Shown: positions 33,756 through 44,387 of the stretch, one piece after another
Layout of the letters: every line of letters starts with the position of its first letter
How positions within the stretch are numbered: position 1 is the first letter of the stretch
Assembly (NCBI GenBank): GCA_001414485.1
Contig: LLEY01000020.1
Span: 62,001-126,000 of the forward strand
Source of the DNA: Calycina herbarum
Taxonomy: Eukaryota > Ascomycota > Leotiomycetes > Helotiales > Pezizellaceae
DNA length: 64,000 nt
Reading direction: 5' to 3'
Notes under the pieces: generated by a model
Seen by the model: the letters and a program-made list of their open reading frames with translations, nothing else
What the model was told of the DNA's origin: nothing
Databases searched by the model: none
Program-made: the position numbers and the translations under genes

Positions 33756-34808
33756 TCATGCGAAGTGTGCAAGATTACCAGGAATGAAAGTAATCTTCAA
33801 TACAGTATCAGGAAGTTCAAAGGAAGTATTAGCGATCAAGGAAAGGTCACCCCACTTCATCATGAGCTCTTCGTGACAGGCGCAGTCGCGGAGATAAGGA
33901 AAGATCGTCATCATTGCGGCAAGTCCATAAAGTCGTTCACCATTGCGACCCTCGCACCACGGCATCATCTCGAATTCGATCTCAAACGTCTCGTCCTCGC
34001 CGATGATCGGGGTCCATTGAGGCTCAAATTTGAGCTCCAACTCATAGGGGTGGGCGGCATAACGGTTCCAATCATAACTAGTGCATGAAAGGACCACGTT
34101 CTGCAAGTTGGCTAACTCGCGGAGGTTCTCGCCAGCCCACTTGCTGTACTTGACGAAGGTCTCATACGGAAACTCCAAACGAGTCAAGTTTGCAAGCTCC
34201 ATCGGGTTCTCGAGAGTCATAGAGAGTGTCAAGTGAGGTTGATGACCGCGGATGCCCATAGTATCGACGCAGAGGCGAATAGTGTCCACGTTCGGATTGA
34301 AAAAAGGACGGCTTGTAGCTCCAACCGTTGCAAATCCTGGCTTGTAAACACCAGTATCAAGCAAAACCTTTAAGGCTTCATGGGAGGAGCTTGCAACCAG
34401 TGGGCGTCGATCTGCTCTGGTTCTGAAGTAAGCACCAAATGCGTTTTGTTGGAGGATTTGGCCGGTTGGAAGGAAAACATGGAGGCCACCAAGGAAACGG
34501 GGCTTTTCAGTGAAGACAAGAAGTCTTGCCTCATTCTCCGCAGCTTGAACCCAAATCTTGCAGCGAATTTCCTTTGGTAGCTCCTGGAACAAGTGGAACT
34601 CAATGGCAGGAGCACTCTTGTCGAGAAACTTGCGCCCATGCTTGTCAAAGCAAATGATCTTTCTGGTGTTTGAGTCAATGACAAAGTTTGAAGCTGCACT
34701 GAGGTAGAAACCCAAAAATTGGTTCTGTGGGCCGGGCGCCATCATGACAGGAATTAATGCTGGGCTGTTTGGCGGTGTTGCAGGAGCAGATGTATGTTGT
34801 GAAGACAT
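33756..34808 (-). CDS. 2EXR domain protein
   Basis: A 350-aa single coding exon. The motif FHLFQELPKEIRCKIWVQAAE (residues about 72-92) is the start of the 2EXR domain, common and expanded in filamentous ascomycetes. The rest of that domain follows, with INxxSHEALKVLL-type sequence (SSHEALKVLLDTGVY) and NVDTIRLCVDTMG. The N-terminal 60 residues include a Pro/Ala-rich leader. The C-terminal third has conserved aromatic and acidic residues but no motif I know. The function of 2EXR proteins is unknown. A minus-strand acceptor (CTGATAG) lies 13 bases before the ATG, at 34821-34822, so the 5' leader is spliced; see the leader entry. Confidence 0.85.
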   Translation of the reverse strand: MSSQHTSAPATPPNSPALIPVMMAPGPQNQFLGFYLSAASNFVIDSNTRKIICFDKHGRKFLDKSAPAIEFHLFQELPKEIRCKIWVQAAENEARLLVFTEKPRFLGGLHVFLPTGQILQQNAFGAYFRTRADRRPLVASSSHEALKVLLDTGVYKPGFATVGATSRPFFNPNVDTIRLCVDTMGIRGHQPHLTLSMTLENPMELANLTRLEFPYETFVKYSKWAGENLRELANLQNVVLSCTSYDWNRYAAHPYELELKFEPQWTPIIGEDETFEIEFEMMPWCEGRNGERLYGLAAMMTIFPYLRDCACHEELMMKWGDLSLIANTSFELPDTVLKITFIPGNLAHFA

Positions 34809-35971
34809 TATGGACGGCCGCTATCAGAGTTGTTAGTCTCTTGCTGAGTTCCGATGTTGTGGATAAGGGAGAGAAAGGATGGGGGTCAAGCTTTGAGAAG
34901 TTTGAAGAATGCTTAAGAAAGGGCCAAAACATTGGGGAGGGAGAAAGCATGTGCGATGAATGGTACAGGGGGAGGAAGCTTACCAAAGGAACAATTATCG
35001 GCACTTGGAAGTTGTGTGAAGGAAGATTGGGCAAAGTGCCTAAGAGTTGTTAGCGAAAATGTCCCAAGTCATGAAAGGGAAACCACAGCAACAATGAAAT
35101 CGGGTTGTGCAGCGGGATGAGAGTGGAGCTTACTTCAAAAAAGCCTTTGAAGAAAGTTGAACAAGAAGTGTAGAAATCGGGCGATTGACAAGCGTGAACT
35201 GCAAGAGGAATTAGTGAAACAAGGTTCAAACCAAGATTGAGGGACCAGGTGAAATGAACTTAGATGAAAGACTTCAACCATGTGGTTGAGTCTCAACCGG
35301 CGGCTGGGGGCATGATTGGGGTGTAGAGTAGTGTGTAGCGAGATGGAAAGGGGGAGGAGAAAAAACTTACGGTCGCTCAGTTGTGTGAGCTTTGTCTAGC
35401 AATTCAATTCAGAACGACAGCTGGCGGAACGTTCTACTAGTTCTGTGAATTGTCAGCAGGGAGCATGAAAAGGGGTGTCCAAACAATTAAAACGTGTGTG
35501 CGCCATAGCAAGAGGAAGGGCGACGACTGTGTTGAGCGGAGCGACAGGTTGAACTCACACACTGGACGAGAAAGGGCCAACAGGGGCGGTCGGAATGAAT
35601 TCTAGCAAAGAGAGGTCAGCGTGGTCTTTATATGGGAAGAGGTGTGGATGCAAGTGTGGATGCAAGGTGGCGTTGTTGTTGCTCACTCTGAAAGTGAAGG
35701 GAAGGCCGAGTCGTGGAAACCCCAACGACGGACCGACCGGATGGGCAGGATTGAAAAGGAAAGGAGAAGTGATTGACTTACGAGACGACAAGATACGACC
35801 AGAAAGAAGTCCTTGGGAGGATTCCTTTGCTTGGATTGTCCTAAGTGTTGTTGTCAGTGATGAGGGTCAAAGGTGTGCTGATCAACAGATCGAAAGTGAG
35901 AGCGGAGCCACCGCGAGGTTGTGCGCAAGCAAGTCGGGAAAGAAAAGGAGTAGAAAGGATGAGTACTTACT
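34809..35971 (-). promoter_or_regulatory. multiply spliced 5' leader upstream of the 2EXR gene
   Basis: Six consensus donors (GTAAG or GTGAG) on the minus strand occur at 35970, 35781, 35558, 35370, 35133 and 34983. Each is followed by a plausible acceptor. They define mini-exons 35782-35840 (59 nt), 35559-35601 (43 nt), one ending at 35371, 35134-35198 (65 nt) and 34984-35039 (56 nt), then the exon with the start codon from 34820. Several stay open when joined, but stop codons block a continuous fusion to the 2EXR frame. A non-coding leader or a separate upstream transcript is more likely. Confidence 0.5.
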
Positions 35972-37448
35972 CGTATCTTGCACACAACGTCAGAATAGAA
36001 CGACTTCTGCTTGTCGTCGTCGTCGTCGAGGATCGGTGAGTGGAAGTGTGGTTGATTGTGGGAAGAAAAAAGTGGGAGGTTGATGGGGGAACAAGAGTGT
36101 TTGTGTGCTCGCGGATCCGCGCTAAAACTAGCGGCACCACGTGGGGGGTGGGGACTTCTCGAGAGTATGGCTGCTCGTTTCGTGGCGGTTGGGATGGTAC
36201 CTCGAGCCTTGAGGGTAGCCCGCGGGAAAACTAGGGAATCATTTCCAGGAGTCTCGAGATTCTCTGAAGACTCATGTATTTTATCAAGCGGATCACAACT
36301 CGAGGTTCCCAAGTCGGATTACAGAAGAGAATAGGATGTTTAGCATTGTGGTATTGTTTTTGATAGTGGTTGAAAACCCTCGCCTCTTATTCATTGGTGC
36401 AGCACAATCAAAACACTGAAGTCGTTTGAGTTCATGTGCTGAGAGATTGCTTTCAAATTTACTTGAGATGGCAATGATGAACAATCCGCAGTGATTTTGT
36501 CTTGCTATCGCTATTGTTGATGGCGGGTTGGACTCCAGGGGTACGCGTGGGCGCACTCGATACACTCGAGAATCACTTCAAAATATCCGCCCCTGCAACG
36601 CCATGAAGGGGGCATTCTTGACATTTACGAGGATAGAATCATCGCTTTCTCATAATGGCTCTGGTGGATAATTCTCAAATGTTATTGTTGTACCCCAACC
36701 ACGATGCAGGCACTAAATTTGCTTGTAGCATTGAGCTTAGGCATCCACTTCCAGTTTCCCTGTCAACATGCACTGCACAACATCGAAAAAGTTCGGCCTC
36801 ACCATCATAAAATAACAATTGATATCTCAAGGCTTTACACAGTTGATGGCGCATCAGAAAACCTCAAATTCCTCAATGCATGCGCAAAAACATGCACTCA
36901 TTGGGCGCGAAAACCCTTCATCAATGCGAAAGTCTGTGCAAGATTGTTGTTGACCACACCAAGAAAGGTGAGGTAGTCCATCTCAATTAAACCTTTGTGC
37001 CGTAGTTGTCCAATGGCTGTGAGGTGATTTGACATCTACAAACCTGCATAATCGGATCCGGAATCTAAGCGGGCCGGACGCGCCGATGCGGTCCGATTGG
37101 GACACCAGAACAAGCCAAAATGGCAAATTGTTTCCACAACACCAGCGCCCATGCAAACAGATTTTTTTTGGTTATAATGAGCCCTTTTCTCTCCCATCTT
37201 GTTGAAGTGACGTTTGGATTTAAGCGAAGCTTGGAAAGGGGAATAGTGGGATACACGTGACCAAATCCCGAGGAACAGCCTGGGTTACTCCTCAACAACA
37301 ACGAGTAGAAGAACTCAAAAGCATCGCACGATTGTCAAAAGCGTGTGGGTTGGCACTCAATTTGCAAAGTTGGAAATGGCGATTTATTCAACTTCTGTGC
37401 CATACAAAATGAAGACTAACCACGTATATCTATGAGAAACCAGCCATT
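35972..37448. other. gene-free stretch
   Basis: A 152-codon open frame on the minus strand (35854-36312) overlaps the leader's first exon and may be chance. A 90-codon plus-strand frame at 36704 has a hydrophobic N-terminus but no support. The region otherwise shows no feature. Confidence 0.4.
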
Positions 37449-39221
37449 TTATTTCAACCCAGCATCTAAAAGTACCCCTCCAACATCTTGAACCAGCTTT
37501 TCTTCCGGGAAAATTTTCTTCTTTGAAAGGACTGTACTCTGGGCATCCATGATTTTTAGCAATTCTACTAATTCTCCATCACCAGGTGTGAGGTAAGTCA
37601 GGTATCCAAGGGCTAGCAAAAATCCTTTCAGCGCTTCAGGAGTCTCTTCTTCGACATTGATGGCTTCTAACAAGGAAGCTGCAAGCTCAACTTGGTCACC
37701 TTCGGATAGACCTTCTCGATGCTCTTGTGCTCGTAACTTGTTATTAGCTGTGGTTATGTTAAAGGATAAGCTTGCGGCAGCAATCCGAACAGTTTGGTGT
37801 TTGTCATCAAGTAAGCTCGTTGTGACCAATTGCATAATTGGAGTCGTCAAATTCGGGCAGCTGAGGATATGATTTGGGTAGAGCGGGCTTGAGAACAGAT
37901 TGCAAGCCATCTGCAGAGCCACAAGTCGCAAAGAGTACGGACAATTCTCGAGACCATTGACATAAGATATGATTGACGAGATGGTCTTGTGTTCTTTTTC
38001 TTCAGCGTAGTACCCACTGAGCCTGAGATCGACAAGGGAAACCCGAAGAAGATCAACAACTGTAAATATAATTTCTGTAGGAAGTTTTGATGGAGCAGCT
38101 CGTAAGAATCGACTGAATGCGTCAAGATCTGGCAAATGAGTTTCCGCCGGCTTTTCTTCAGCTCGAGCCGCAACAAAAGCCATGACCTCTAGTATGGATT
38201 TATCGTCTGCAGCTGCTCCCATCTTCGTCTTTAGCTTGTCAAGGGGTGGAATTTTGCTGTACAAAACCGGCCTAGTGATCGCACCACGAAGTGCTGGAAG
38301 AGAAAGGGATTCGTGCTTATGGGGAGGAAATGCCATGGTAGCAAGCATTCTGATGTTGCCTTGCAACTTAGCTGCATCCGCTCCCGACCACCTCTCTTGC
38401 TGGGTACCATGTAGAAAGGATATGAACGTAGGTGTACTGGCAATGCTATACTTGGTACCGATATTGTAGGACCGGGATATATCCACCTGGATTAGAACAA
38501 CTTTATGTGCTGTCTCTGCGGCTAACTGCTCGTACAATGGGGATAATTTCTGGCATGGCCCACAACTTGGCGACGTGAAGAAAATCATGGCACTAGCTCT
38601 TTCAGCCTCGGCCAGGGTCGCATCTAATTCCACGGGCGTTGTGACAGCTCTGACGCTGGACGATATCTGCTCATGTGTCATGGGAGCATTGCTGGGTTTT
38701 GCTAGGCCCAAAAGTCCACCATTCTTGGTCTGGCGTTTCTCGACCATCCTGTTGATCTCTGGTACCATTGCCCTGCCAAAATCGGAGTTGAGGAAGGTTT
38801 CGGGGAGGTTTGTGATATAATCGGGTATGCCTTTACCGAGAAGGAAGGTAGCGAAATCGTTGGCGAAGTTGTTGCAATTATGGGACCATAGATTGTATGC
38901 CTGGGTAATTGTCAGTTTGAGTATTGAAAAGTTTGCGAGGTCACTTACGGATTGGGTGTATATATCCTTTAGCGATTCCAAGTACTCTTGGATGACTTCC
39001 ATTGGCAGCTCTGTCTTTCCCAATCGCAGTACTTGCAGTGGCGGACCAAGGTGACTTGAACCTGGCTGAAGAGCTTTGATTCCGCCATCGTATGTGTATT
39101 CCACGCCTTCTAGTATGATCCCCGTGTGGTACACCATTTCGATGTATGTGCCCAACATAACGGCCGAGAACTGCCGCGCGAGGCCATTGGACAAGTCGTA
39201 GATATAGAGTTGAACGTCCAT
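37449..39221 (-). CDS. PPPDE peptidase - thioredoxin - PUL domain protein
   Basis: A 574-aa product in two exons (38949-39221 and 37449-38900). Residues 1-145 form a PPPDE/DeSI-type thiol peptidase domain: YIYDLSNGLARQ, catalytic His32 in VYHTGI and Cys100 in LWSHNCNNFAND. About residues 200-300 form a thioredoxin fold with FFTSPSCGPCQKLSPLY (active site CGPC) and STPTFISF. The rest (about 320-570) is helical and ARM-like, matching the PUL domain that binds Cdc48/p97. This suggests a deSUMOylating or deubiquitinating enzyme tied to Cdc48 and redox state; that is inference from domains. The 48-nt intron is in frame and stop-free, so retention would insert 16 residues just before Cys100. The ATG at 39221 is preferred because homology starts there. 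Confidence 0.9.
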   Translation of the reverse strand: MDVQLYIYDLSNGLARQFSAVMLGTYIEMVYHTGIILEGVEYTYDGGIKALQPGSSHLGPPLQVLRLGKTELPMEVIQEYLESLKDIYTQSVSDLANFSILKLTITQAYNLWSHNCNNFANDFATFLLGKGIPDYITNLPETFLNSDFGRAMVPEINRMVEKRQTKNGGLLGLAKPSNAPMTHEQISSSVRAVTTPVELDATLAEAERASAMIFFTSPSCGPCQKLSPLYEQLAAETAHKVVLIQVDISRSYNIGTKYSIASTPTFISFLHGTQQERWSGADAAKLQGNIRMLATMAFPPHKHESLSLPALRGAITRPVLYSKIPPLDKLKTKMGAAADDKSILEVMAFVAARAEEKPAETHLPDLDAFSRFLRAAPSKLPTEIIFTVVDLLRVSLVDLRLSGYYAEEKEHKTISSIISYVNGLENCPYSLRLVALQMACNLFSSPLYPNHILSCPNLTTPIMQLVTTSLLDDKHQTVRIAAASLSFNITTANNKLRAQEHREGLSEGDQVELAASLLEAINVEEETPEALKGFLLALGYLTYLTPGDGELVELLKIMDAQSTVLSKKKIFPEEKLVQDVGGVLLDAGLK

Positions 39222-39739
39222 GGTGGTATAATAATCTGGGGGGTATTTCTGCTGAGGGATCAATTTGAAGCTCGAAGCTTGAGGGTATTTTGAAAGAAAA
39301 CAATCTGCAAGCAAGAGGATTTTTTAGGAGATGCGAGGGGATATTCTAGAACCAAGGAGAGAGAGGAAAGAAATTAGGAGAGTGCTAAGATATACTGTCT
39401 AAGGTTCTAGGTGAATTATTGCGTGTGAAGGCAACGTGGGAGACGTAAGTCAAACCGCTTTTAAGCTCGTCAAAGTCCGGAGGTGTGGCTGAATCAGCCT
39501 TATCAGCCTCACTCTAGCCACAGCTAGGTTATCTGTCCGTGGCTAAATCTGAGGCAGGGGTTCTCGAAATACGACAACTCCCCTTTTTTCCCCTTTCTTC
39601 CTCCATCCTCTTCTTCTTCGCCCTCGCCCCCTAATGATCGCCAGATCCTCAATCCTTCCTCCCTCGTCGATTTCGATATAGTTTGACTGCGCTCAGGTCT
39701 CTCTTGACCCGTCTCCTTCTGCCAGTCTCTCCCTCCCTT
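39222..39739. promoter_or_regulatory. divergent promoter region, PPPDE-Trx-PUL / GDPase
   Basis: Both genes start outward from this 518-bp spacer. A CT-rich tract (39580-39670) lies on the GDPase side. No named element was identified. Confidence 0.4.
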
Positions 39740-41516
39740 ATGCGACGCACTTCGGTCTCGCTGCCGACCAGAAACGTAGCTCAAGATCCCCACGAAAAAG
39801 CAGGCAGATATTCATCAACTGGCGCTCGTGACGGCGCCGTCGGCATTCTGGAGAAAGCAAAAGCCGCCTGGATGACGCAAAGTCAGCGTTCCAGGTATAT
39901 GAAGACGGGAGGAATTCTATTCTTCGTCGTCTTCTTGTTCTATTATTTATCCCCAGCTGGGGTTGATGTTTACAGTGGTGGTACGTCAAACCGTCGCAAA
40001 CTGATAACCAACACCGTGATCTAACATTGCTAATTAATTACAGGCAAAACCACTGTGACGACAGGAGGAGGCCAATCGGCATCAGACCCGTCTCTAGGTA
40101 CAACGAAGTGCTCGAAATCTAGCGACAAGTCAAAGCCAATTGTTCAGTATGCGCTTATGATCGATGCTGGGAGTACTGGGTCTAGAATCCATGTCTACAA
40201 ATTCAATAACTGCGGACCGACACCCGAGTTGGAAAAGGAAACATTCGAGATGACTGAAAAGAAGAAGGGAGGTTCTGGTTTAAGTTCTTTTGGCACCGAC
40301 GCCGAGGGAGCTGCCAAGAGTCTCGATGTTCTCATGGAAGTTGCAATGAAAGAGGTACCTGATAAGCTCAAGGGATGCACACCTGTTGCAGTAAAGGCAA
40401 CCGCGGGTCTTCGTTTACTCGACAAAGATCAACCTACAACAGAAAAGAGCCAGAACATTCTCGATGCCGTCCGAAATCGATTGGAGACTGTTTACCCATT
40501 CCCAGTCGTCTCCAAGGAGGAGAATGGTGTAGCTATCATGGATGGAAAAGATGAGGGTGTTTATGCCTGGATCACTACAAACTTCTTGCTTGGCAACATT
40601 GGTGGCCCAGAGAAGACCCCAACCGCGGCAGTTTTCGATCTTGGTGGAGGTTCTACCCAGGTCGTTTTCGAGCCTACTTTCAAGCTTCCAAACAAGATGG
40701 AGGAGGGAGACCACAAGTACAAGCTTGAATTTGGTGGACGAAGCTTTGAGTTGTACCAACATTCTCACCTTGGCTATGGTCTGATGTCAGCACGGGAATC
40801 CATCCACGCAGCACTCATCTCGAACGTCCATGAAACGAAGAAGGATGATTCTACATGGATTTCCAAACCAGTCATTAACCCATGTATTGCTCCAGGAATG
40901 GCTCGACAAGTTGATGTTAAGCTTGAAAAGGGACACCCCCTTGGAGACAAAGTATCAGTCAACATGACAGGTCCTTCATCTGCAGCACCAGCACAGTGTC
41001 GTAAACTCGCTGAGCAAATTCTGAAAAAGGAAACTGAGTGCACTGTGACTCCTTGCTCATTCAACGGCATCCATCAACCTTCCCTCGAGAAAACTTTCTC
41101 TCGCGAAGACGTTTACACATTCTCATACTTTTTTGACAGAACTGATCCACTCGGAATGCCAGAGTCATACACTTTGAAGGATCTTCAACGTCTTACAGAC
41201 CAAGTTTGTGGTGGTCAAGAAAGTTGGGATCTGTTTGAGAATATTCCCGGCGCAATGAAAGAGCTCACAGGTCGTCCTGAGCATTGTCTCGATTTGAACT
41301 TCATGATGGCTCTTTTGCACACTGGTTATGAAATGCCTATTGACAGAGAGGTCAAGATCGCCAAGAAAATCAAGGACAACGAACTTGGTTGGTGTCTTGG
41401 AGCAAGGTAAGTCTCTATTGTTCGATTTTCAAAATTCCACATCTAACATATTAATTAGTTTGCCTTTACTCAGCCAGTCATCAGGCTGGAAATGTCGCAT
41501 TAAGGAGGTTTCGTAG
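39740..41516 (+). CDS. GDA1: Golgi guanosine diphosphatase (GDA1/CD39 nucleoside phosphatase)
   Basis: It converts GDP to GMP in the Golgi lumen so that GDP-mannose can be imported for glycosylation. Three exons, 39740-39980, 40044-41406 and 41459-41516, give 553 aa. A short cytosolic tail, then one membrane anchor (GILFFVVFLFYYL, about residues 58-70), makes it a type II protein. Apyrase-conserved regions are ACR1 MIDAGSTGSRIHVY, ACR2 VKATAGLRLL, ACR3 DEGVYAWITTNFLLG, ACR4 AVFDLGGGSTQVVF and ACR5 LNFMMALLHTGY. The catalytic Glu of ACR3 is present. The tail WKCRIKEVS comes from the small last exon. ATG 39740 is chosen because the anchor then sits near the N-terminus as usual. Confidence 0.95.
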
Positions 41517-41901
41517 ACACTTGAGAATAGAATGCATTGTAGGAGTCAAAGATATATTGTTTTAATTATGCTGGAGGTCACCGGTCGGTTGAACCACAGT
41601 ACAAAAATTCATTTGTGTAAAATCATCACAACGTATCCTTGCGTGTTTGTACGTGCCTGATTTCTGGACGAAGGTAGCGCTTGGGGGAGTTAAGGTGTGC
41701 AATCTCAGATATGATAATGACTGAGATGTCTTTCAATGTATGTCAAGATTTTACGTTGCCTCATTTTCATGGAATTAAATCATCTTTTCATGCTTCTCTT
41801 ATTCTCTTCATCGGGGTTTGATCGCTTTACTCCTTCGTTCTTCGCCTACTTTATTTAATGCGCACCCGCGTTTCAAGATGCAAGTTCGAATCCTAACCCA
41901 G
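41517..41901. other. spacer between convergent genes
   Basis: Holds the 3' ends of the GDPase gene and the zinc-finger-like ORF. No other feature is seen. Confidence 0.4.
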
Positions 41902-42507
41902 TCATCGCCATCTGAAGTGTCCCTTGGACGGCGCCATAACGATATTATCACTCACTTTCCCCCAAATATTAGGGCAAACACCCGTCAAACACCCAACAGA
42001 AACGCTCTCCATCGATGAATCCACTGTGCCACCCTCATTACCAGCTTTCCCATTCTGAATCCCAACCCCACGTTCCCCGCCTTCTCTCTCCCCATCTCCG
42101 CCATCTCGAACAACCTGAGGATTCTGATTCAACTGTTGAACAACCCCAACAGCAGGTCCAACCCCCGCCCCCTCCCTCTCCTTCTCCAACTCCATCCTTT
42201 CCTCCGACCTCATCTCCTCCACCTCCGCCTCTGAGTACCTTTCCGGCTCAACGAAATGTTTCCCTTCTCCTAATGGTCCAGAGTAATTCCCCTCATCTCG
42301 ATCTACAACTCGGAGGCGTCGGGGATGGTCCTTCTTCCGGACGCAAAGGATGTGATGCTGGAAGTAGTGCATATCTCTCTCTTCTTCGGTCCTGAAGGGG
42401 AGCTGGTGAGGACATTTGGGACAGTGTTTGGGAGATGGTGCGTGTGGGAGGGAGGGGTTGCGGAATGGAGGGATGATTGTTAGGTGTGGATTTTGCCGGG
42501 GAGTCAT
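41902..42507 (-). CDS. putative C2H2-like zinc-finger protein
   Basis: A single ORF of 201 aa with an ATG at 42507. Residues about 29-52 read CPKCPHQLPFRTEEERDMHY and then FQHH, a C-x2-C-x14-H-x3-H arrangement close to a C2H2 finger. Basic residues follow (CVRKKDHPRRLRV). The middle is Glu/Arg-rich (about 95-115), then Gly/Gln-rich and probably disordered. I do not recognise a specific family. The opposite strand has a Pro-rich frame of 126 codons over the same stretch, so one of the two is chance; the finger favours the minus strand. It may be a regulatory or nucleic-acid-binding protein, with low certainty. Confidence 0.5.
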   Translation of the reverse strand: MTPRQNPHLTIIPPFRNPSLPHAPSPKHCPKCPHQLPFRTEEERDMHYFQHHILCVRKKDHPRRLRVVDRDEGNYSGPLGEGKHFVEPERYSEAEVEEMRSEERMELEKEREGAGVGPAVGVVQQLNQNPQVVRDGGDGEREGGERGVGIQNGKAGNEGGTVDSSMESVSVGCLTGVCPNIWGKVSDNIVMAPSKGHFRWR

Positions 42508-43522
42508 TTAGTTCTCGGTCTATTGCCTCACTCGATCGCTGTGTGTCTAAGTGTATGTGACGAAAACTGGGTGATGGCGAACGGATAATATGTTTGAGTT
42601 TTTGATAACTCGAAGGTGATTTGAGATGGTGATTTTATGCTCTACTGTTGAACAAATCTCTGATTCCCATGCTGTACTGGGGTGAAAGAAGATGAAGGTG
42701 AATCCTTAGATGGATTTTAAGAGATTGAAGGTTGGTTGGTCAAGCGAGCTTTTCGCTCCCTAACCTACGCATGGACTTTGGCTTTCATATCAGTTGATTT
42801 ACATGTCAGACCTGGCATCCAATAATTTGGAGAGAGAAATGAAATTAGCTAGAGATCTAAGTGTGTGAAAATAAGCCAACCATGAAATTCAATCAAAATC
42901 TCATAAGGCCCAGAGAGTTTTGAAAAGAGGACTGATTGACTTAAAGAAAAATCTTTCTCAAACGCCTAGAAGCATTAAACATAATTACTAAACATCTCCC
43001 CGAATAAAAATTCCATACGCAGATATATAGTTGCCGGTGAACTTGTTTCTCAACTTCCATTTCCCCGCGTTTCAACAAAGATTACACATATCAAAGGGCT
43101 CACATCGATTGAACACGCTGGAAAGGGCAGAAAAGTAGTTTGAAATTATCAAAAGTGTAAATTTGGGGAAAGGCGAGGGCTTTCATGCTAAGACCAGAAA
43201 TCTAACAGCTGATAATGGTAAGGAGAAACGCAAGGATAGTAGTATAAAATGCTTTCTAGTAATTTGAGGAACCAAGTACGCATAAAAGAGGATGAATTGA
43301 GGTCCTCGCAGGAAAATTCAACATGTCCTTACAAGAATCGTGTCTCTTTACACGAGTAGGTAATGAGTTGACCACTCCATCTCAGAGCAGAAAATAACAT
43401 CTAGGAGTATTTTTTCTGTCAACCCCATGCAACGAAGAAGAAGATGCTGCATCATCTACGAACAACCTCTGTCGCTCCGAATCCCAATTGTCGATATGGC
43501 CCCAGAAATTGGGATCCAATCC
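42508..43522. other. gene-free stretch
   Basis: About 1 kb of A+T-rich sequence between two minus-strand genes. No ORF above chance, no RNA gene and no repeat was seen. Confidence 0.45.
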
Positions 43523-44387
43523 TCAACGCTCTAATTGCTCCTTGTTAGGTTGATATCGCTCGTGACACATGGATAGTTTTACACTGTCAATGGTCCCTAC
43601 ATCAACCTCCCAATCCACAGTTTGCTGTAGGATCGAACTCAAATGTACTATGCAATCTGCCCAAGCTGGACCATGACCGTGCTCACATTTCCCCTCACCA
43701 CCCAACGCAGCAAGATTTAGGGGTATGCAGCAACGATTCTGGCATGAGTATTGATGCACAAAAGCGTGGACCATCTCATGGAGTAGGGTGCCTATTTGAA
43801 GCTCCACTGTGCTGTGATGATAAAGCTTTATAGTCTCAGTTTTGTCGATGTAAATCCCCTCGAGTCCCTCTTCTGCTCCCTTAAGACTACCATTCTCAAC
43901 TATCAGAGCTGTCCCACTAAGAGTATTACCAAAGAGCCACGAGTTAAGAAGCCTAAACCATGAGGACAAAAGGGCTTTTAATTCGTCTTCTGTAGGATTT
44001 TTAGGAAATGGGGAAGAAAGCATAGCTTTGTCTGTCTCAGTAAACTGATATGCGCGATAAGGAAGATCCAAGAAACTTCTTTGCTCCAATACACAGTATG
44101 AGTATTTTTCAAGGTAGTGGTCTGTCTCCCAATCGTCTACAATTCGATGGTGTGACTTTTGGTCTTTTAGAACTTCATCAGCAGTTAGCTCATAGTAGTC
44201 GTAAATCTTCTTACCATCTGAAGCACGCTCGAAATGGAATTTGGGCAGCACAAAGGCCTTCCGATCCGAAAAGGCTGTAGTGAGCCTGTGGATTTTTGTT
44301 ATTTGTCTTATTATCTTTCCTATAGTTGCGGTTTAGAAAATTAATAATTGTTCTAAGAGAATCGAGAGTCGCTGGTGTAGGACTCAT
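43523..44387 (-). CDS. SprT-like metalloprotease, apparent N-terminal frameshift
   Basis: The long frame (43523 to about 44280) contains the SprT-like zinc site LLHEMVHAFVHQY (HExxH) with a later third ligand in CEHGHGPAWADCI, and ILQQTVDWEVDV near the end. SprT-like enzymes such as Spartan/Wss1 cut DNA-protein crosslinks; this fungal type is less studied. This frame has no ATG before the zinc domain. The likely start is the ATG at 44387 in another frame (MSPTPATLDSLRTIINFLNR, then NPQAHYSLFGSEG). The two must join near 44255-44275. No normal intron fits: only a 34-bp GT-AG stretch would restore the frame. Either a one-base indel in the gene, a sequence error or a very short intron explains this. 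Confidence 0.75.

Noticed and set aside
35595..36083. 162-aa plus-strand frame
   Set aside because: Opposite to the splice-site series on the minus strand; arginine-rich chance frame.
36704..36976. 90-aa frame with signal-peptide-like start
   Set aside because: The N-terminus is hydrophobic, but there is no support from splicing, family or context.
41878..41900. Possible tRNA T-loop (GTTCGAATCC)
   Set aside because: The flanking bases do not form a T-stem or an acceptor stem.
42015..42395. 126-aa Pro-rich plus-strand frame
   Set aside because: Antisense to the zinc-finger-like ORF, which has a better motif.
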